NCBI RefSeq assembly: GCF_002086515.1
Contig: NZ_MVHH01000012.1
Span: 33,918-97,917 of the forward strand
DNA from: Mycolicibacter arupensis
GTDB lineage: Bacteria; Actinomycetota; Actinomycetes; Mycobacteriales; Mycobacteriaceae
DNA: 64,000 bases
Direction of reading: 5' to 3'
In this document: in pieces, positions 36,944 to 46,436 of the stretch
Numbering within the stretch: position 1 is the first letter of the stretch
Layout of the letters: each line of letters begins with the position of its first letter
Program-made: the position numbers and the translations under genes
The notes under the pieces: generated by a model
Seen by the model: only the letters and a program-made list of their open reading frames with translations
Database searches by the model: none
Told to the model about the DNA's origin: nothing

Positions 36944-37225
36944 ATGCTCGAATCGCTGATCGCAGGGGCTCTTGGGGGCGCACTTGGGGGCAAGGCGGCC
37001 GATGCTTCGGCAAAGATTCCCAGTCCGGGAGGGCTGGGAAGTCTGATCAGCGGCGGGCTCGGTGGCCTCGCTGGCGGCGGACTCCTGAACAGCATCCTCG
37101 CCAGCGGCAGTGCTGGTGGATTCGACCTCGCGAACGCGGCCGGCAGTCTGGTCGGCGGGGGAGTGCTGGGTACCGTCGTCACCGCGCTGGTCGGTCTGGT
37201 GCTCAAGGCCAACCAGAAGGGCTAG
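36944..37225 (+). CDS. Glycine-rich small hydrophobic protein
   Basis: A 93-residue protein from ATG 36944 with AGGAG seven bases upstream. It is about one-third glycine: the N-terminal half has GALGGALGGKAAD, then GGLGGLAGGGLLNSILAS, and the C-terminal half ends in LGTVVTALVGLVLKANQKG, a likely membrane segment with a basic tail. Repeated GxxxG spacing (glycine zipper) suggests helix packing in the membrane. I do not recognise the family. A TATAAC -10-like hexamer is at 36885-36890, and a strong terminator follows, so it is probably a single-gene unit. Confidence 0.75.
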   Translation: MLESLIAGALGGALGGKAADASAKIPSPGGLGSLISGGLGGLAGGGLLNSILASGSAGGFDLANAAGSLVGGGVLGTVVTALVGLVLKANQKG

Positions 37226-37237
37226 CCGCAGAACGGA

Positions 37238-37274
37238 AAAACCCCTGTCGTCACACCGTGGCGGCAGGGGTTTT
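37238..37274. terminator. Intrinsic terminator after the glycine-rich gene
   Basis: AAAACCCCTG and CAGGGGTTTT form perfect 10-bp arms around a 17-base loop, ending in TTTT. With A and T runs on both sides it could act in both directions, ending the glycine-rich gene and the tRNA operon. Confidence 0.85.
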
Positions 37275-37286
37275 CGCTGTTGAGCC

Positions 37287-37361
37287 TGGTGCGCGGTACT
37301 GGGATTGAACCAGCGACCTCTTCCGTGTCAGGGAAGCGCTCTCCCGCTGAGCTAACCGCGC
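37287..37361 (-). tRNA. tRNA-Val (GAC)
   Basis: The minus strand starts GCGCGGTTAGCTCAGCGG and ends ACCGCGC-A-CCA, a 7-bp acceptor stem with the CCA encoded. The anticodon stem-loop CTTCC-CTGACAC-GGAAG carries GAC, decoding GUC/GUU. The T loop is GGTTCAATCC. It is third in a Gly-Cys-Val run. Confidence 0.96.
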
Positions 37362-37378
37362 TTAGAGCCTTGGGACGG

Positions 37379-37449
37379 AGGTGGAGACGGGAATCGAACC
37401 CGTGTGCACGGCTTTGCAGGCCGTTGCCTCACCACTCGGCCACTCCACC
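37379..37449 (-). tRNA. tRNA-Cys (GCA)
   Basis: A 71-base gene with acceptor GGTGGAG/CTCCACC and discriminator U, as required for Cys. The anticodon stem-loop ACGGC-CTGCAAA-GCCGT carries GCA. CCA is not encoded. It is second in the Gly-Cys-Val run. Confidence 0.96.
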
Positions 37450-37479
37450 GCAAGGGGTTGATGCCACTTGACACCCTCG

Positions 37480-37552
37480 AGCGGATGACGGGATTCGAAC
37501 CCGCGACCCTCACCTTGGCAAGGTGATGCGCTACCAACTGCGCTACATCCGC
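37480..37552 (-). tRNA. tRNA-Gly (GCC)
   Basis: A 73-base gene with acceptor GCGGATG/CATCCGC and discriminator U. The anticodon stem-loop TCACC-TTGCCAA-GGTGA carries GCC, and the T loop is GGTTCGAATC. It is first in the run with Cys and Val, probably one transcript. Upstream, 37553-37710 holds no gene that I can see. Confidence 0.96.
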
Positions 37553-37710
37553 GTGCCTCGGGCGAGATCGTCGCCCGGTGCCTGCAGAACATTAGCGGAG
37601 ACATGTGAGACAGCACAACTCTGCATGTCAGCGCGGCGATTCGCCTGAAAAGCGGCCTGCGCATTGATGCTTAGCGCGGAGGGCGTGCTACTGTTCCTCC
37701 TCGTTCGCCC

Positions 37711-37782
37711 GGTCTCGTAGCTCAGGGGGAGAGCGTCCGCCTCACACGCGGAAGGTCGCTGGTTCGATCCCAGCCGGGACCA
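37711..37782 (+). tRNA. tRNA-Val (CAC)
   Basis: A 72-base gene with acceptor GGTCTCG/CGGGACC (one T-G wobble) and discriminator A. The anticodon stem-loop TCCGC-CTCACAC-GCGGA carries CAC. CCA is not encoded. It is followed four bases later by a terminator. Confidence 0.96.
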
Positions 37783-37785
37783 CAA

Positions 37786-37813
37786 AAAAGCCACCCGTAC
37801 TCGGGTGGCTTTT
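37786..37813 (+). terminator. Intrinsic terminator after tRNA-Val (CAC)
   Basis: AAAAGCCACCCG and CGGGTGGCTTTT are perfect 12-bp arms around a four-base TACT loop, followed by more T. A classical terminator. Confidence 0.9.
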
Positions 37814-37863
37814 CTTGTCTGCAAGGGGTTCGTGGGAGTCCGCTGCGGTGCGAGGATGAGGCT

Positions 37864-40520
37864 GTGTCGACGACGGTGCCTCGCCCGGAGATGCGGGCGG
37901 TGGCGGATCTGCTGGCGCGTGCCCGGCCGGGTCCCGCGGCGTTGATGGTCGAAGGCGAAGCCGGTATCGGCAAGACCACCTTGGTTCTGCATGCCTTAGA
38001 GGTCGCAAGGAATCAAGGGTTTTCGGTTCTCTCAGCGCACGGATCGGTGGCCGAGGTCGAATACGCCTACGCAGCCGTCGCCGACTCGATTGGCGGTATC
38101 GACCAAGCGGTTCTGGCGAAGCTGACCAGCCAGCAGCGTCGCGCGCTGGACCGGGCGCAAGACGCGCTGACCGCGGGTGCGCCCGACATCGACGAACGGA
38201 CGATCGCTGCCGCATTCTGCGCGGCCATCGAGAACCTGAGTGCGACATCGCCTGTATTGCTGGCCCTCGACGACGCACAGTGGCTGGAGCCTTCCAGTCG
38301 CGCGGTGATCGGGTCCACCGCCAGACGCCTGTCGGGGGCGGTGGCTTGCTGGTCACGGTCAGGCTCGGCGAACCTCATGGCGCTGACGCCGCACGTTGGC
38401 TGACCCTTCGGGATCCCTCGGCCATCGCACGTCTCCGTGTGGGGCCATGGGATCTGGAAGGCACCCACAACCTGATCGCACACCGTTGGGGCCGCGGGCT
38501 GGCGCGTCCGTCACTGCTCCGTGTTCACCGCTTGTCGGGCGGCAATCCGATGTTTGCGCTCGAACTGGCCCGTGCCCAACTGGATTCGCCCACTGCGGAA
38601 GAGTTGGCCGCGGTCACGCGGTTGTCGGCTGCGCGGGTCATCGCAGCCGTCGAGGTATGCGAGAAACTGGGCATGATCGCCCTCGACGGCCACCACATCC
38701 GATTCACTCATCCGTTGTATGCCAGTGGAGTTGCTGCCAACGCAGCTCCGGCCCGCCGTCGCGCCGTGCACCGATCACTGGCCGCCGTGGTCACCGATCC
38801 CGGGCTCCGAGCGCGACATCTCGTGCTGTCGGCGACGACCGTTGGCGCGGCTGACCTGGCCGAGATTGACGCGGCTGCCGAGACCCTGGCCGCGAGTGGC
38901 GCGAAGGCCGCCGCAGCCGAGTTGATCGATGCTGTGCTCGACCGCGGCGGCGACAGCCCGCAGCGGCGAATCCGTTGTGCAGAAATGCATTTTCGGTCGG
39001 GATCGATACTGCCGGCGCGCAGGCATCTGCAAGCAGTGCTCGACGGACGGCCACCCGCTTTGTTGCGCGCCTTGGCGCTGGCTCACTTGGGCGCGGTACA
39101 GGCGTATGACGACGACCTACCGGGGGCCATCGAAGCGCTATCGGGGGCAGCGGCCGACGCTGTCGACGTCCCCATGCTCAGGCTGGTGTGCCTGCTTCGG
39201 TTGGCCTTGGCACTTGCCATCGCCGACCAGATGAGCGCGACGATCGAACATGCGCAGGGTGCCATCTCGCTGGCCGAGGAGCTTGATGCGCCTGGGCTGC
39301 TCAGTCAGGCACTGGCGATCTGGGTGACCGCCACGTTCATCTGGGGACACGGTGTCGACGGCGGTGCGTTGCGGCTGGCCGTGCAACTCGAGGATCCCCA
39401 CAGCGGTGCCACCACCTTTCTGCGTGCACGAGCAGTGGAAGCTGTGATCTCGGCATACGTGGGTGACCTCGAGACCGCCAATGCTCAGATTCGTGCGGTT
39501 CGCGACGGCATGACGGCCGACGGCAGCGAAGTCGATCTCGTCTGGGTTGACAATCGCATTGCTGCCGTGGCGATTTGGGCGGGCCGGTACGACGAGGCCG
39601 GCCGCGCCGCGCATGCGGCCGTGTTGCGTGCCGAGCAATTCGGCGGGCGTTTGTCCTGTGCGACGGCGTGGACCAAGCGGGCTGCCGTTGCTGCATTCCA
39701 AGGGCGTACCGCGGAGGCTCGCGCTGACGCCCACGCGGCGATCGAAGCGGCTGTGGTCGCCGGCGCGGCTCGTCAGGTCAAGGAACCGACCAGAGTCTTG
39801 GCCTTCGTCGAAGTTTCCCTTGGCGATTACGCCTCCGCGCTTACCGTTCTGCGGCCCCTGCTGGACCAATTCGACCCGCCCCACGAACTGGAGATCGAAG
39901 GAGGCGAACACCTACCCGACGCCATCGAAGCGCTGGTCGCGGTCGAGCGCATCGACGAGGCCGAAACGCTGGTCCATGCGCTCGAGACACACGGAGCTGC
40001 GCGCGACCGGCCCTGGATGATGGCTGTCGGGGCGCGCGGGCGTGCCATGGTGCTTGTGGCTCGCGGTGACCTGGCCGGTGCGCAGCGGGCGCTGGGGCGT
40101 GCGCTGACGCAGCATCAACGGCTTCGGATGCCCTTCGAGCAGGCCCGCGCGGAGTTGCTGCTGGGGCAACTGCACCGACGCCGGCGGCAACGGGCGAGTG
40201 CGACAGCGGCTCTCGGTGCCGCGCTGAAGGCTTTTCAGGAGCTGGGTACGCCGATCTGGGCGGACCGGGCCCAATCGGAATTGGATCGACTCGGTAGTGC
40301 TAGCCGTCGGCTTACTCGCGCCGAAGGGCGCACGGCGGCTTTGGCGTCGCAGGGGCTGACTAACCGTGAGATTGCCGGCGAGCTCTTTCTCGCCGAAAAG
40401 ACCGTCGAGAGCACCCTGTCGAGTGTGTATCGCAAGCTCGGTATCCGCTCTCGGGTCATGCTGTCCGCGGCCTTGAGCGGCGAAGGGTATGGCGAGGGAG
40501 TTGGTGCGGATGACCGCTGA
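37864..40520 (+). pseudogene. LuxR-family AAA regulator, broken by a -1 frameshift
   Basis: Reading starts at GTG 37864 and gives an ATPase N terminus: Walker A EGEAGIGKTTLVLHAL near 30-45 and Walker B VLLALDDAQWLEPSSR near 130-145. It then runs into a stop at 38403. The matching continuation (GGGGLLVTVRLGEPHGADAARW) is in another frame and stays open to 40520, through TPR-like helices to a LuxR HTH (TRAEGRTAALASQGLTNREI and EKTVESTLSSVYRKLGI). The frame changes at the GGGGG run 38334-38338; one more G would restore SGGGGLL. It would have been a protein of about 885 residues. Either a real mutation or a sequencing error. Confidence 0.85.
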
Positions 40521-40657
40521 GTTCAGCGTCCGCTTTACGGGCGTTTTCCTTGCCAATGGCGAAGTAGTGCAACGGGCAATAGGCGGTTCAGACTAATCTG
40601 CCTGGCAACCGCGCTTCGTCTTTCGGCCGGCGCCCGTGCCCCGCGTGAGGAGTGCCC

Positions 40658-42169
40658 GTGACCCACAGTTCGGAGTCGAAGTCCACCGCCCCCGCGTTCC
40701 CGGGTCTACAGCGGTATCTGGAGTCGTTGTCGCCCGACGAACGTCATCGCGCGAGCGAGCGACTTGCCGGACTCGACGACGCCGACTGGCGCAGCTTCGG
40801 GGTCAGCGAGCCGCAACCGGTCGAATACGACTACCGGGTCGAGCAGATCGAGGGTTCGCTTCCCCCTGGTTTGACCGGCACGCTGTATCGCAACGGCCCG
40901 GGCAGGTGGGAGGACCACACTGGGCGACCGCTGCACCATCTCTTCGACGGTGACGGCATGATCTCGGCGTTCACCATCGGGCGCGGCGGGGTGCACTACC
41001 GCAACCGCTATGTCCGCACCCGGCACTATCGCGGCAAGTCCGGAACCCGACACCTGGGTACCGCCGCTGCCGGTGGCTGGCCGGCGAATTTCGGAAGAAT
41101 GCCGCCAAACCTGGCCAATACCAACATTGTTGAACACGCCGGGCATCTCTACGGGTTGTGGGAGGGCGGCCCGCCGCACGAGATCGACCCGGTCACCCTC
41201 GAGACCCGTGGGGTACGTCGGTTCGGAGGGAGGTTGCGGTGGATGGGTTCGTACTCAGCGCATCCCAGCTTCTGCCCTCGCAGCGGCGAGATGTTCAACT
41301 TCGGCGTCGAGTTCATTCCGCGTCCGCATCTGCGCACCTACCGTACCGATAGACGCGGACGGCTCAAGCACTTTCGTTCGGCGCGGCTGCCCTATGTCGC
41401 GATGGTGCACGATTTCGCGCTGACGCAGCGGTACCTGGTCTTTCTGGTGTCGCCGATCATTCCCGACGCGGTACCCGTCGCACTGGGGGTCTCCTCGCTC
41501 GGCGACGCCATGCACTACCGGCCCGAGCGCGGCAGCGTGTTCATCCTGGTTCCGCGTGACGGCGGTCCCATTCGACGGGTGGAGTGCGACGCGGTCTTGC
41601 AGTTTCACCTGAGCAACGCCTTCGACGACCGCGGTGATGTGGTCGTGGATGCGATCACCTACGCCGATGGCCGACTGCTCGAGCGCATCGCGCGGTTCCA
41701 CACCAGCACCCTGCGTGATGCGCCCTCGGAATTCTGCCGTTACCGGATCACCGCCTCAGGACGCGTCAGCCGTGAGCGGTTGAGTGACACGCCGTGTGAG
41801 TTTCCCCGCCATCACGGCGGCCACCAGGGAGAGGCGTATCGCTACGCCTACGTCAGCAGTCGCCGTCGCCTGGGCTCGTTCTACGACTCGATCACCAAGC
41901 TTGACCTGATCGACCGGAATGAGACCACCTACACCGCTCAGGCGGCCGGGAACAGTTTCTGCGAGCCCGTCTTCACGCCGCGGCCCGATGCCACCGCGGA
42001 GGACGACGGATGGCTTCTCACGGTCGAATACCAGGCAGCTGAGCACGCGTCCCGTTTGGTGATCTTCGATGCCCGTGATGTCGGCTCTGGGCCGGTGGCC
42101 ACCGCCACGTTGAAGCATCATCTGCCCCAGGGGTTCCACGGCAGTTTCAGCCCGAGCGGTGCAGGCTGA
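40658..42169 (+). CDS. Carotenoid cleavage oxygenase family protein
   Basis: A 503-residue non-heme iron dioxygenase. GTG 40658 was chosen because GAGGAG lies five bases upstream; GTG 40652 overlaps it. The four iron His are in MGSYSAHPSFC, AMVHDFALTQRY, LQFHLSNAFDD and PQGFHGSFSP. The start of the propeller is LTGTLYRNGPGRWED with HLFDGDGMISAF. Such enzymes cleave carotenoids, apocarotenals or stilbenes; the exact substrate is unknown. It stands alone, with a -10-like TAATCT about 65 bases upstream. No carotenoid synthesis genes are in the window. Confidence 0.93.
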   Translation: MTHSSESKSTAPAFPGLQRYLESLSPDERHRASERLAGLDDADWRSFGVSEPQPVEYDYRVEQIEGSLPPGLTGTLYRNGPGRWEDHTGRPLHHLFDGDGMISAFTIGRGGVHYRNRYVRTRHYRGKSGTRHLGTAAAGGWPANFGRMPPNLANTNIVEHAGHLYGLWEGGPPHEIDPVTLETRGVRRFGGRLRWMGSYSAHPSFCPRSGEMFNFGVEFIPRPHLRTYRTDRRGRLKHFRSARLPYVAMVHDFALTQRYLVFLVSPIIPDAVPVALGVSSLGDAMHYRPERGSVFILVPRDGGPIRRVECDAVLQFHLSNAFDDRGDVVVDAITYADGRLLERIARFHTSTLRDAPSEFCRYRITASGRVSRERLSDTPCEFPRHHGGHQGEAYRYAYVSSRRRLGSFYDSITKLDLIDRNETTYTAQAAGNSFCEPVFTPRPDATAEDDGWLLTVEYQAAEHASRLVIFDARDVGSGPVATATLKHHLPQGFHGSFSPSGAG

Positions 42170-42194
42170 TCATCGGAGCGGGGGAGGAGCGGAC

Positions 42195-42815
42195 TCAGGC
42201 CATCTCCGGTGCGTTCAGATGCGCTATCGCCAAGTCGAATTCGGCGACCTCGAGTACCTGCGCGGCGGCATCGTTGACGGCCTTGGCCCAGATCGCCTGT
42301 TCGTGGCCACGGCTGGCGACCATCGCCGCGCGGTCGTCGAACCCGATCGACGACACCGCCCGGCCCGACGGCCGGTCCACCATCAAGGTGGTGCTGCAGA
42401 ACCCGTCAAGGTCCGCCATCTCGGGCATCAGCGCCAACTTGTAGGTGTCGACGAGCCGTTCCAGGTAGTCCGGATCGGTGCGCAGCCAGGTGACCCGGAC
42501 GCCGGCATGGCGCCGCGCCCGGTGATCGCGGCGCACCGCGGCGATCTCCCACCGGCTGACTTCGGCGGTGGCGTGGAAGATCTCCGTGGCGCGGTCGCGC
42601 AGCTGCTGGGCGCTGCCCTCGCTGGCACGCAGGGTGTCATCGTCGAGCCATGACGAGGTGATGATGCACCGTCCCGCGTCGCGGTCGACGAGCATGGACA
42701 TTCCCGCGCAGCCCTCGGTGTCGGCCAGCGCCGGCATCACCACACCGCGGACGTGGGTGATGCCCTCATCGAGAAAGGAAGGGTGGGCGTGAATCGAGGT
42801 TGCGCGCGCGAACAT
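42195..42815 (-). CDS. Antibiotic-biosynthesis-monooxygenase-like ferredoxin-fold protein
   Basis: A 206-residue protein from ATG 42815 (MFARATSIHAHPSFLDEGI). It looks like two ABM-like alpha/beta half-barrels in tandem: residues 1-95 with VRGVVMPALADTEGCAGMSM and CIITSSWLDDDTL, and residues 110-206 with VRVTWLRTDPDYLERLVDTY and FCSTTLMVDRPSGRAVSSIGF. In both halves the end is followed by a helix (LRASEGSAQQLRDRA, MVASRGHEQAIWAKA). No catalytic residues are recognised. It converges with the carotenoid oxygenase gene, 25 bases away. Confidence 0.75.
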   Translation of the reverse strand: MFARATSIHAHPSFLDEGITHVRGVVMPALADTEGCAGMSMLVDRDAGRCIITSSWLDDDTLRASEGSAQQLRDRATEIFHATAEVSRWEIAAVRRDHRARRHAGVRVTWLRTDPDYLERLVDTYKLALMPEMADLDGFCSTTLMVDRPSGRAVSSIGFDDRAAMVASRGHEQAIWAKAVNDAAAQVLEVAEFDLAIAHLNAPEMA

Positions 42816-42931
42816 GTCGGCCTCCGGTTCGACGGGGGCGACGCCGCGGCGGCGCCGCCGGTCCCTTCCACCATGCTCCGGCGGCGCTGCGGGGACAAGC
42901 CCCATTCGCCGTCAATTCGCTGATGAGTCGA

Positions 42932-43588
42932 TTAGTCGATGACAGCGTCCGGTTCGGCCCGATGCTGAGCTTCCAGCTCCGCGATCTGGGCACCCACCCG
43001 GCCGCGCAGCGCGAGGGTGCCGATGACGCCGGCCAATACCGCCACCAGCAAAGCAACCCAGGAGAACCGGGACAGCCAGTGCTCGGCCGCGACCCCTGCG
43101 TAGTAGACCAGTGCGGTGGTGCCACCTGCCCAACAGATCGCGCCGAGCACATTTGCGGCGAGGAAATGCTGATATCTCATCTTCAAGGCCCCGGCCAACG
43201 GACCTGCCAGAATGCGCAGCAGTGCGATGAACCGGCCGAAGAACACGGCGCTGGTCCCCCAGCGGTGGAAGGACCGTTCGGCCAGCGCGACGTGCCCGGG
43301 ACCGAAGTGGTTGGGGAACCGCCGGCCCAGGCGGTCGAAGAGCGGCATACCGAAGCGCCGCCCGATCGAGTAACCGATCGAGTCACCGATCACCGCCCCC
43401 ACCACCGCGGCCACGGCAACACCGGCCGGGTCGATCGACAGCTCGTGGCGTGACGACATCAATGCGGCACCCACGAGCATCAGCTCGCCCGGTAGCGGGA
43501 TGCCCAGGCTCTCGAGCCCGATCACACCGCCGACGAGCAGATAGACCAGCACGGGCGGGATCGCATAGAGCAGGACATCCACCGACAT
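42932..43588 (-). CDS. DedA-family membrane protein
   Basis: A 218-residue protein from ATG 43588 (MSVDVLLYAIPPVLVYLLVG). Family signatures are ESLGIPLPGELMLVGAALMSS near 28-48, VVGAVIGDSIGYSIGRRFGMPLFDRLG, FHRWGTSAVFFGRFIALLRILAGPLAGALKM and a C-terminal membrane pair. DedA proteins are thought to recycle undecaprenyl phosphate or move lipids across the membrane. The F-GRF-R-A-AG motif with Arg is intact. It is divergent from the acyl-CoA synthetase gene. Confidence 0.92.
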   Translation of the reverse strand: MSVDVLLYAIPPVLVYLLVGGVIGLESLGIPLPGELMLVGAALMSSRHELSIDPAGVAVAAVVGAVIGDSIGYSIGRRFGMPLFDRLGRRFPNHFGPGHVALAERSFHRWGTSAVFFGRFIALLRILAGPLAGALKMRYQHFLAANVLGAICWAGGTTALVYYAGVAAEHWLSRFSWVALLVAVLAGVIGTLALRGRVGAQIAELEAQHRAEPDAVID

Positions 43589-43712
43589 GCGGCCAAGCAT
43601 GCCTGACTTCGGCGTGTTCCGGCCAACGACACCGTCACCGAGTGGGGACGGCGCCACCTTGTAGCGTTACCCCGCGGATGCTCAGGTGCCGGTGATCGAA
43701 TCGAGGAGCGCA

Positions 43713-45380
43713 GTGGAATTCAACCTCGCCCAAGTGTTCTCGGCGGTGGCGGAGGCCATCCCGGAACGTGACTGCGTCGTATTCGGCGACCGGCGGTTCA
43801 GCTATCAGCAGATCGAGGACCGGGCGCGCCGGCTGGCGCGGGCATTGCACGAGCGCGGCCTCGGCGTACGCCGCGAGCGCAGCGAACTGTCTCCCGACGA
43901 ATCCGGCCAGAGTCACCTTGCGCTCTACCTGGCCAACGGCAACGAATATCTCGAGGGCATGCTCGGCGCCTACCACGCCCGCGTCGCGCCGTTCAACGTC
44001 AACTACCGCTACGTCGCGGACGAACTGGTCTATCTGCTGACCAACGCCTCCACCGAGGCGATCATGTACCACGCCAAGTTCGCCCCCACGCTGGCCGACG
44101 CGCTGCGGCAGGCCGGTGACCGGTTGCCCGCGATGCCGCTGATCCACGTCGATGACGACTCCGGCAACGAACCGCTGCCCGGTGCGGTGCGTTACGAGGA
44201 ATTACTGGCGCAGACCTCCGCTGACCCGTTGGACCTCGCACCGTCCCCGGACGACCTCTACGTGCTCTACACCGGCGGCACCACCGGCATGCCCAAGGGC
44301 GTTTTGTGGCGCCAGCACGACATCTTCATCAATGCGATGGGTGGCCGTGAGTTCGGCACCGGGGCGATCCCGTCAACCTTGGACGAGATCGTCGAGCGCG
44401 CCCGGAAGGCCGGGCCGGCGGGCTCGATGACGGTGGCACCGCTGATGCACGGCGCCGCGCAGTGGGCCGCCTTTATTACGTTGCTGGGTGGGCGTCCGTT
44501 TGTCATGTCGGCAACCACCGATCGGTTCGATCCGGTCGGAACCTGGGACCTGGCGGCCAAGGAGCGGGTGATCTCGCTGTCGATCGTCGGCGATGCCTTC
44601 GCTCGCCCGCTCGCCGACGCACTGGAGGCAGGTGGCCCGGCCCTTGCCGAAGGCTTGTCGGGTCTGTTCGTGCTGGCCAGCGGCGGTGCCCCATTCACCG
44701 CGCCGATCAAACAACGGATCGTCGAGCTACTGCCGCACCTGTCGATCCTCGACGCCGGCGGTTCGTCGGAGACCGGCGCGCAGATGGGACAGACCACCAG
44801 CCACGCACAGGCCTCCACGGGCCGGTTCACCCCGAACCCGGGTGCCGTCGTGGTCAGCGAGGACATGACCCGCATTCTCTCGCCCGGTGACGACGAGATC
44901 GGCTGGTTGGCGCAGCAGGGGCAGGTGCCGCTGGGCTACCTCGGGGATCCGGAGAAATCGGCACGGACCTTTCCGATCATCGAGGGCATCCGTCATTCGG
45001 TGCCCGGGGATCGGGCCCGCTGGGATGCCGACGGTGGCATCGATCTGCTGGGCCGCGACTCGGTGACCATCAATTCCGGCGGCGAGAAGATCTTCGCCGA
45101 GGAGGTCGAGGCCGCGGTCTCGCGCCATCCCGCGGTCTACGACGTGGTGGTGGTGGGTCGGCCCAGCCAGCGGTGGGGCAGCGAGGTGGTGGCAGTGGTT
45201 CAGCTGTCTGCGGACGCCGAGGCCGGAGCCGACGACATCGTGGCCGAGGCTGCGAACCACATCGCGCGGTACAAGTTGCCCAAGGACGTGGTGTTCTGCG
45301 CGCAGGTGCAGCGCTCGCCGTCGGGCAAGGCCGACTACCGCTGGGCTAAGGAGCAGGCGGTGGCCGCGCAGCGGGTCTGA
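43713..45380 (+). CDS. Acyl-CoA synthetase, FadD19-like
   Basis: A 555-residue ANL-superfamily enzyme. GTG 43713 follows GAGGAG at four bases; an upstream GTG at 43686 is in frame but poorly placed. The AMP-binding P-loop is YVLYTGGTTGMPKGVLWR near 190-207, then APLMHGAAQWAAF, LDAGGSSETGAQMGQTTS, and the C-terminal hinge and Lys region SVTINSGGEKIFAEEVEAAVSRHP to YRWAKEQ. It resembles steroid side-chain CoA ligases such as FadD19, but the substrate is unproven. A 12-residue charged insert (RERSELSPDESG) near residue 60 is unusual. It converges with a crotonase gene. Confidence 0.9.
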   Translation: MEFNLAQVFSAVAEAIPERDCVVFGDRRFSYQQIEDRARRLARALHERGLGVRRERSELSPDESGQSHLALYLANGNEYLEGMLGAYHARVAPFNVNYRYVADELVYLLTNASTEAIMYHAKFAPTLADALRQAGDRLPAMPLIHVDDDSGNEPLPGAVRYEELLAQTSADPLDLAPSPDDLYVLYTGGTTGMPKGVLWRQHDIFINAMGGREFGTGAIPSTLDEIVERARKAGPAGSMTVAPLMHGAAQWAAFITLLGGRPFVMSATTDRFDPVGTWDLAAKERVISLSIVGDAFARPLADALEAGGPALAEGLSGLFVLASGGAPFTAPIKQRIVELLPHLSILDAGGSSETGAQMGQTTSHAQASTGRFTPNPGAVVVSEDMTRILSPGDDEIGWLAQQGQVPLGYLGDPEKSARTFPIIEGIRHSVPGDRARWDADGGIDLLGRDSVTINSGGEKIFAEEVEAAVSRHPAVYDVVVVGRPSQRWGSEVVAVVQLSADAEAGADDIVAEAANHIARYKLPKDVVFCAQVQRSPSGKADYRWAKEQAVAAQRV

Positions 45381-45397
45381 ACGGTCGGGGCGGCGAC

Positions 45398-46207
45398 TCA
45401 GCCGAACTGCGGCTTGCGCTTCTCCCGGATGGCGGCCAGGCCCTCGTGCACGTCGGGGCCGGAGAACCCGAGGAACTCCAATCCCAGCGCGGTCTCGAAC
45501 GCCGGCGCGAACTGGCGGTACCAGTAGTTGAGGCTGTGTTTGGTGAAGCGGATCGCATCCTGGGAGCCGTGCGCCAGGTCGTCGGCGATTCGCAGGGCGG
45601 TGGTCAGTACCTGGTCATCGTCGACGCATGTGGAGACCAGTCCGATCCGTTCGGCCTCTTCGCCGTGCAGGGTCTCGCAGGTCAGCAGGTAGTACTTGGC
45701 CTTGGCCATGCCCACCAGCAGCGGCCAGCAGATCGCCGCGTGGTCCCCGGCGGCCACCCCGAGCTTGGTATGGCCGTCGATCAGCCGTGCGGTGCGCCCC
45801 GCAACCGAGATATCCGACAGCAGCGCCACCACCAGGCCCGCTCCGACGGCGGGTCCGTTGATTGCCGAGATCACCGGCTTGGAGAAGTTCACCATGTTGA
45901 GCACCAGATCGCGGGCCTCCCGCAGCACCTGCATCCGCCCGGCGTAATCGCCGACGATCTTCTCGATCAGGTCGAAGCTGCCGCCGGCGGAGAAGGCCTT
46001 GCCCTCGCCGCGCACCAGGACCGCCCGGACCTCGTCGTCACGGTCGATCACCGGCCACACATCCGCGAGATCGCGGTGCATCTGTGGGCCCACCGCGTTG
46101 AGCCCGGGTGCGTCGAGCACCAGCTCGAGCACGCCGTTGTCGCCGAGCTCGAAGCGCAGGCTGGGGAAGTCGGAGGAGGCACGATAGCGGGGCGCGTCAG
46201 TCATCAT
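45398..46207 (-). CDS. Enoyl-CoA hydratase/isomerase family protein
   Basis: A 269-residue crotonase-fold protein; ATG 46207 or the adjacent ATG 46204 may be used. Oxyanion-hole segments are [19 protein letters not shown] near 68-85 and [17 protein letters not shown] near 115-130. At the place of the catalytic glutamates of true hydratases the sequence reads [20 protein letters not shown], so at least one Glu is replaced by His or Asp. The protein may act as isomerase, hydrolase or other crotonase variant. It converges with the acyl-CoA synthetase gene. Confidence 0.88.
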   Translation of the reverse strand: MMTDAPRYRASSDFPSLRFELGDNGVLELVLDAPGLNAVGPQMHRDLADVWPVIDRDDEVRAVLVRGEGKAFSAGGSFDLIEKIVGDYAGRMQVLREARDLVLNMVNFSKPVISAINGPAVGAGLVVALLSDISVAGRTARLIDGHTKLGVAAGDHAAICWPLLVGMAKAKYYLLTCETLHGEEAERIGLVSTCVDDDQVLTTALRIADDLAHGSQDAIRFTKHSLNYWYRQFAPAFETALGLEFLGFSGPDVHEGLAAIREKRKPQFG

Positions 46208-46405
46208 TAGTTTCTACTCGACGGCCCACCGTCGCGGCATTCCGGCGTCGCCCGCGACGGTGTGACGACGGTCCTGTGAGCCACGGTTCGCGGCGGCGAA
46301 TCGGCAACGCGTGCAACCAATTTAGCCATGTGGAAGGGCTCGTGGCGGTGGTCCGGCGAGTCGCGGGATTCGGCCATTGAGAATTAGGTCTGCCTTTCTC
46401 GTTTC

Positions 46406-46436
46406 TACAAAATCTCTTGTGTAAACTCTCTGCCCA
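46406..46436 (+). promoter_or_regulatory. Leaderless-type fdxA promoter with an imperfect palindrome
   Basis: TAAACT (46422-46427) is a -10-like hexamer eight bases before the fdxA ATG at 46436, and no Shine-Dalgarno is visible, so transcription should begin at or next to the ATG. An imperfect palindrome TACAAAATCTCTTGTGTA (46406-46423) lies just upstream and is AT-rich compared with its surroundings; it could bind the adjacent regulator. Confidence 0.5.

Noticed and set aside
37287..37782. Prophage or integrative element at the tRNA cluster
   Set aside because: No integrase, no direct repeat of a tRNA 3' end and no phage genes lie within the window on either side.
46208..46435. DosR-type operator upstream of fdxA
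   Set aside because: I looked for the GGGAC-centred palindrome of the DosR regulon and found no convincing match.
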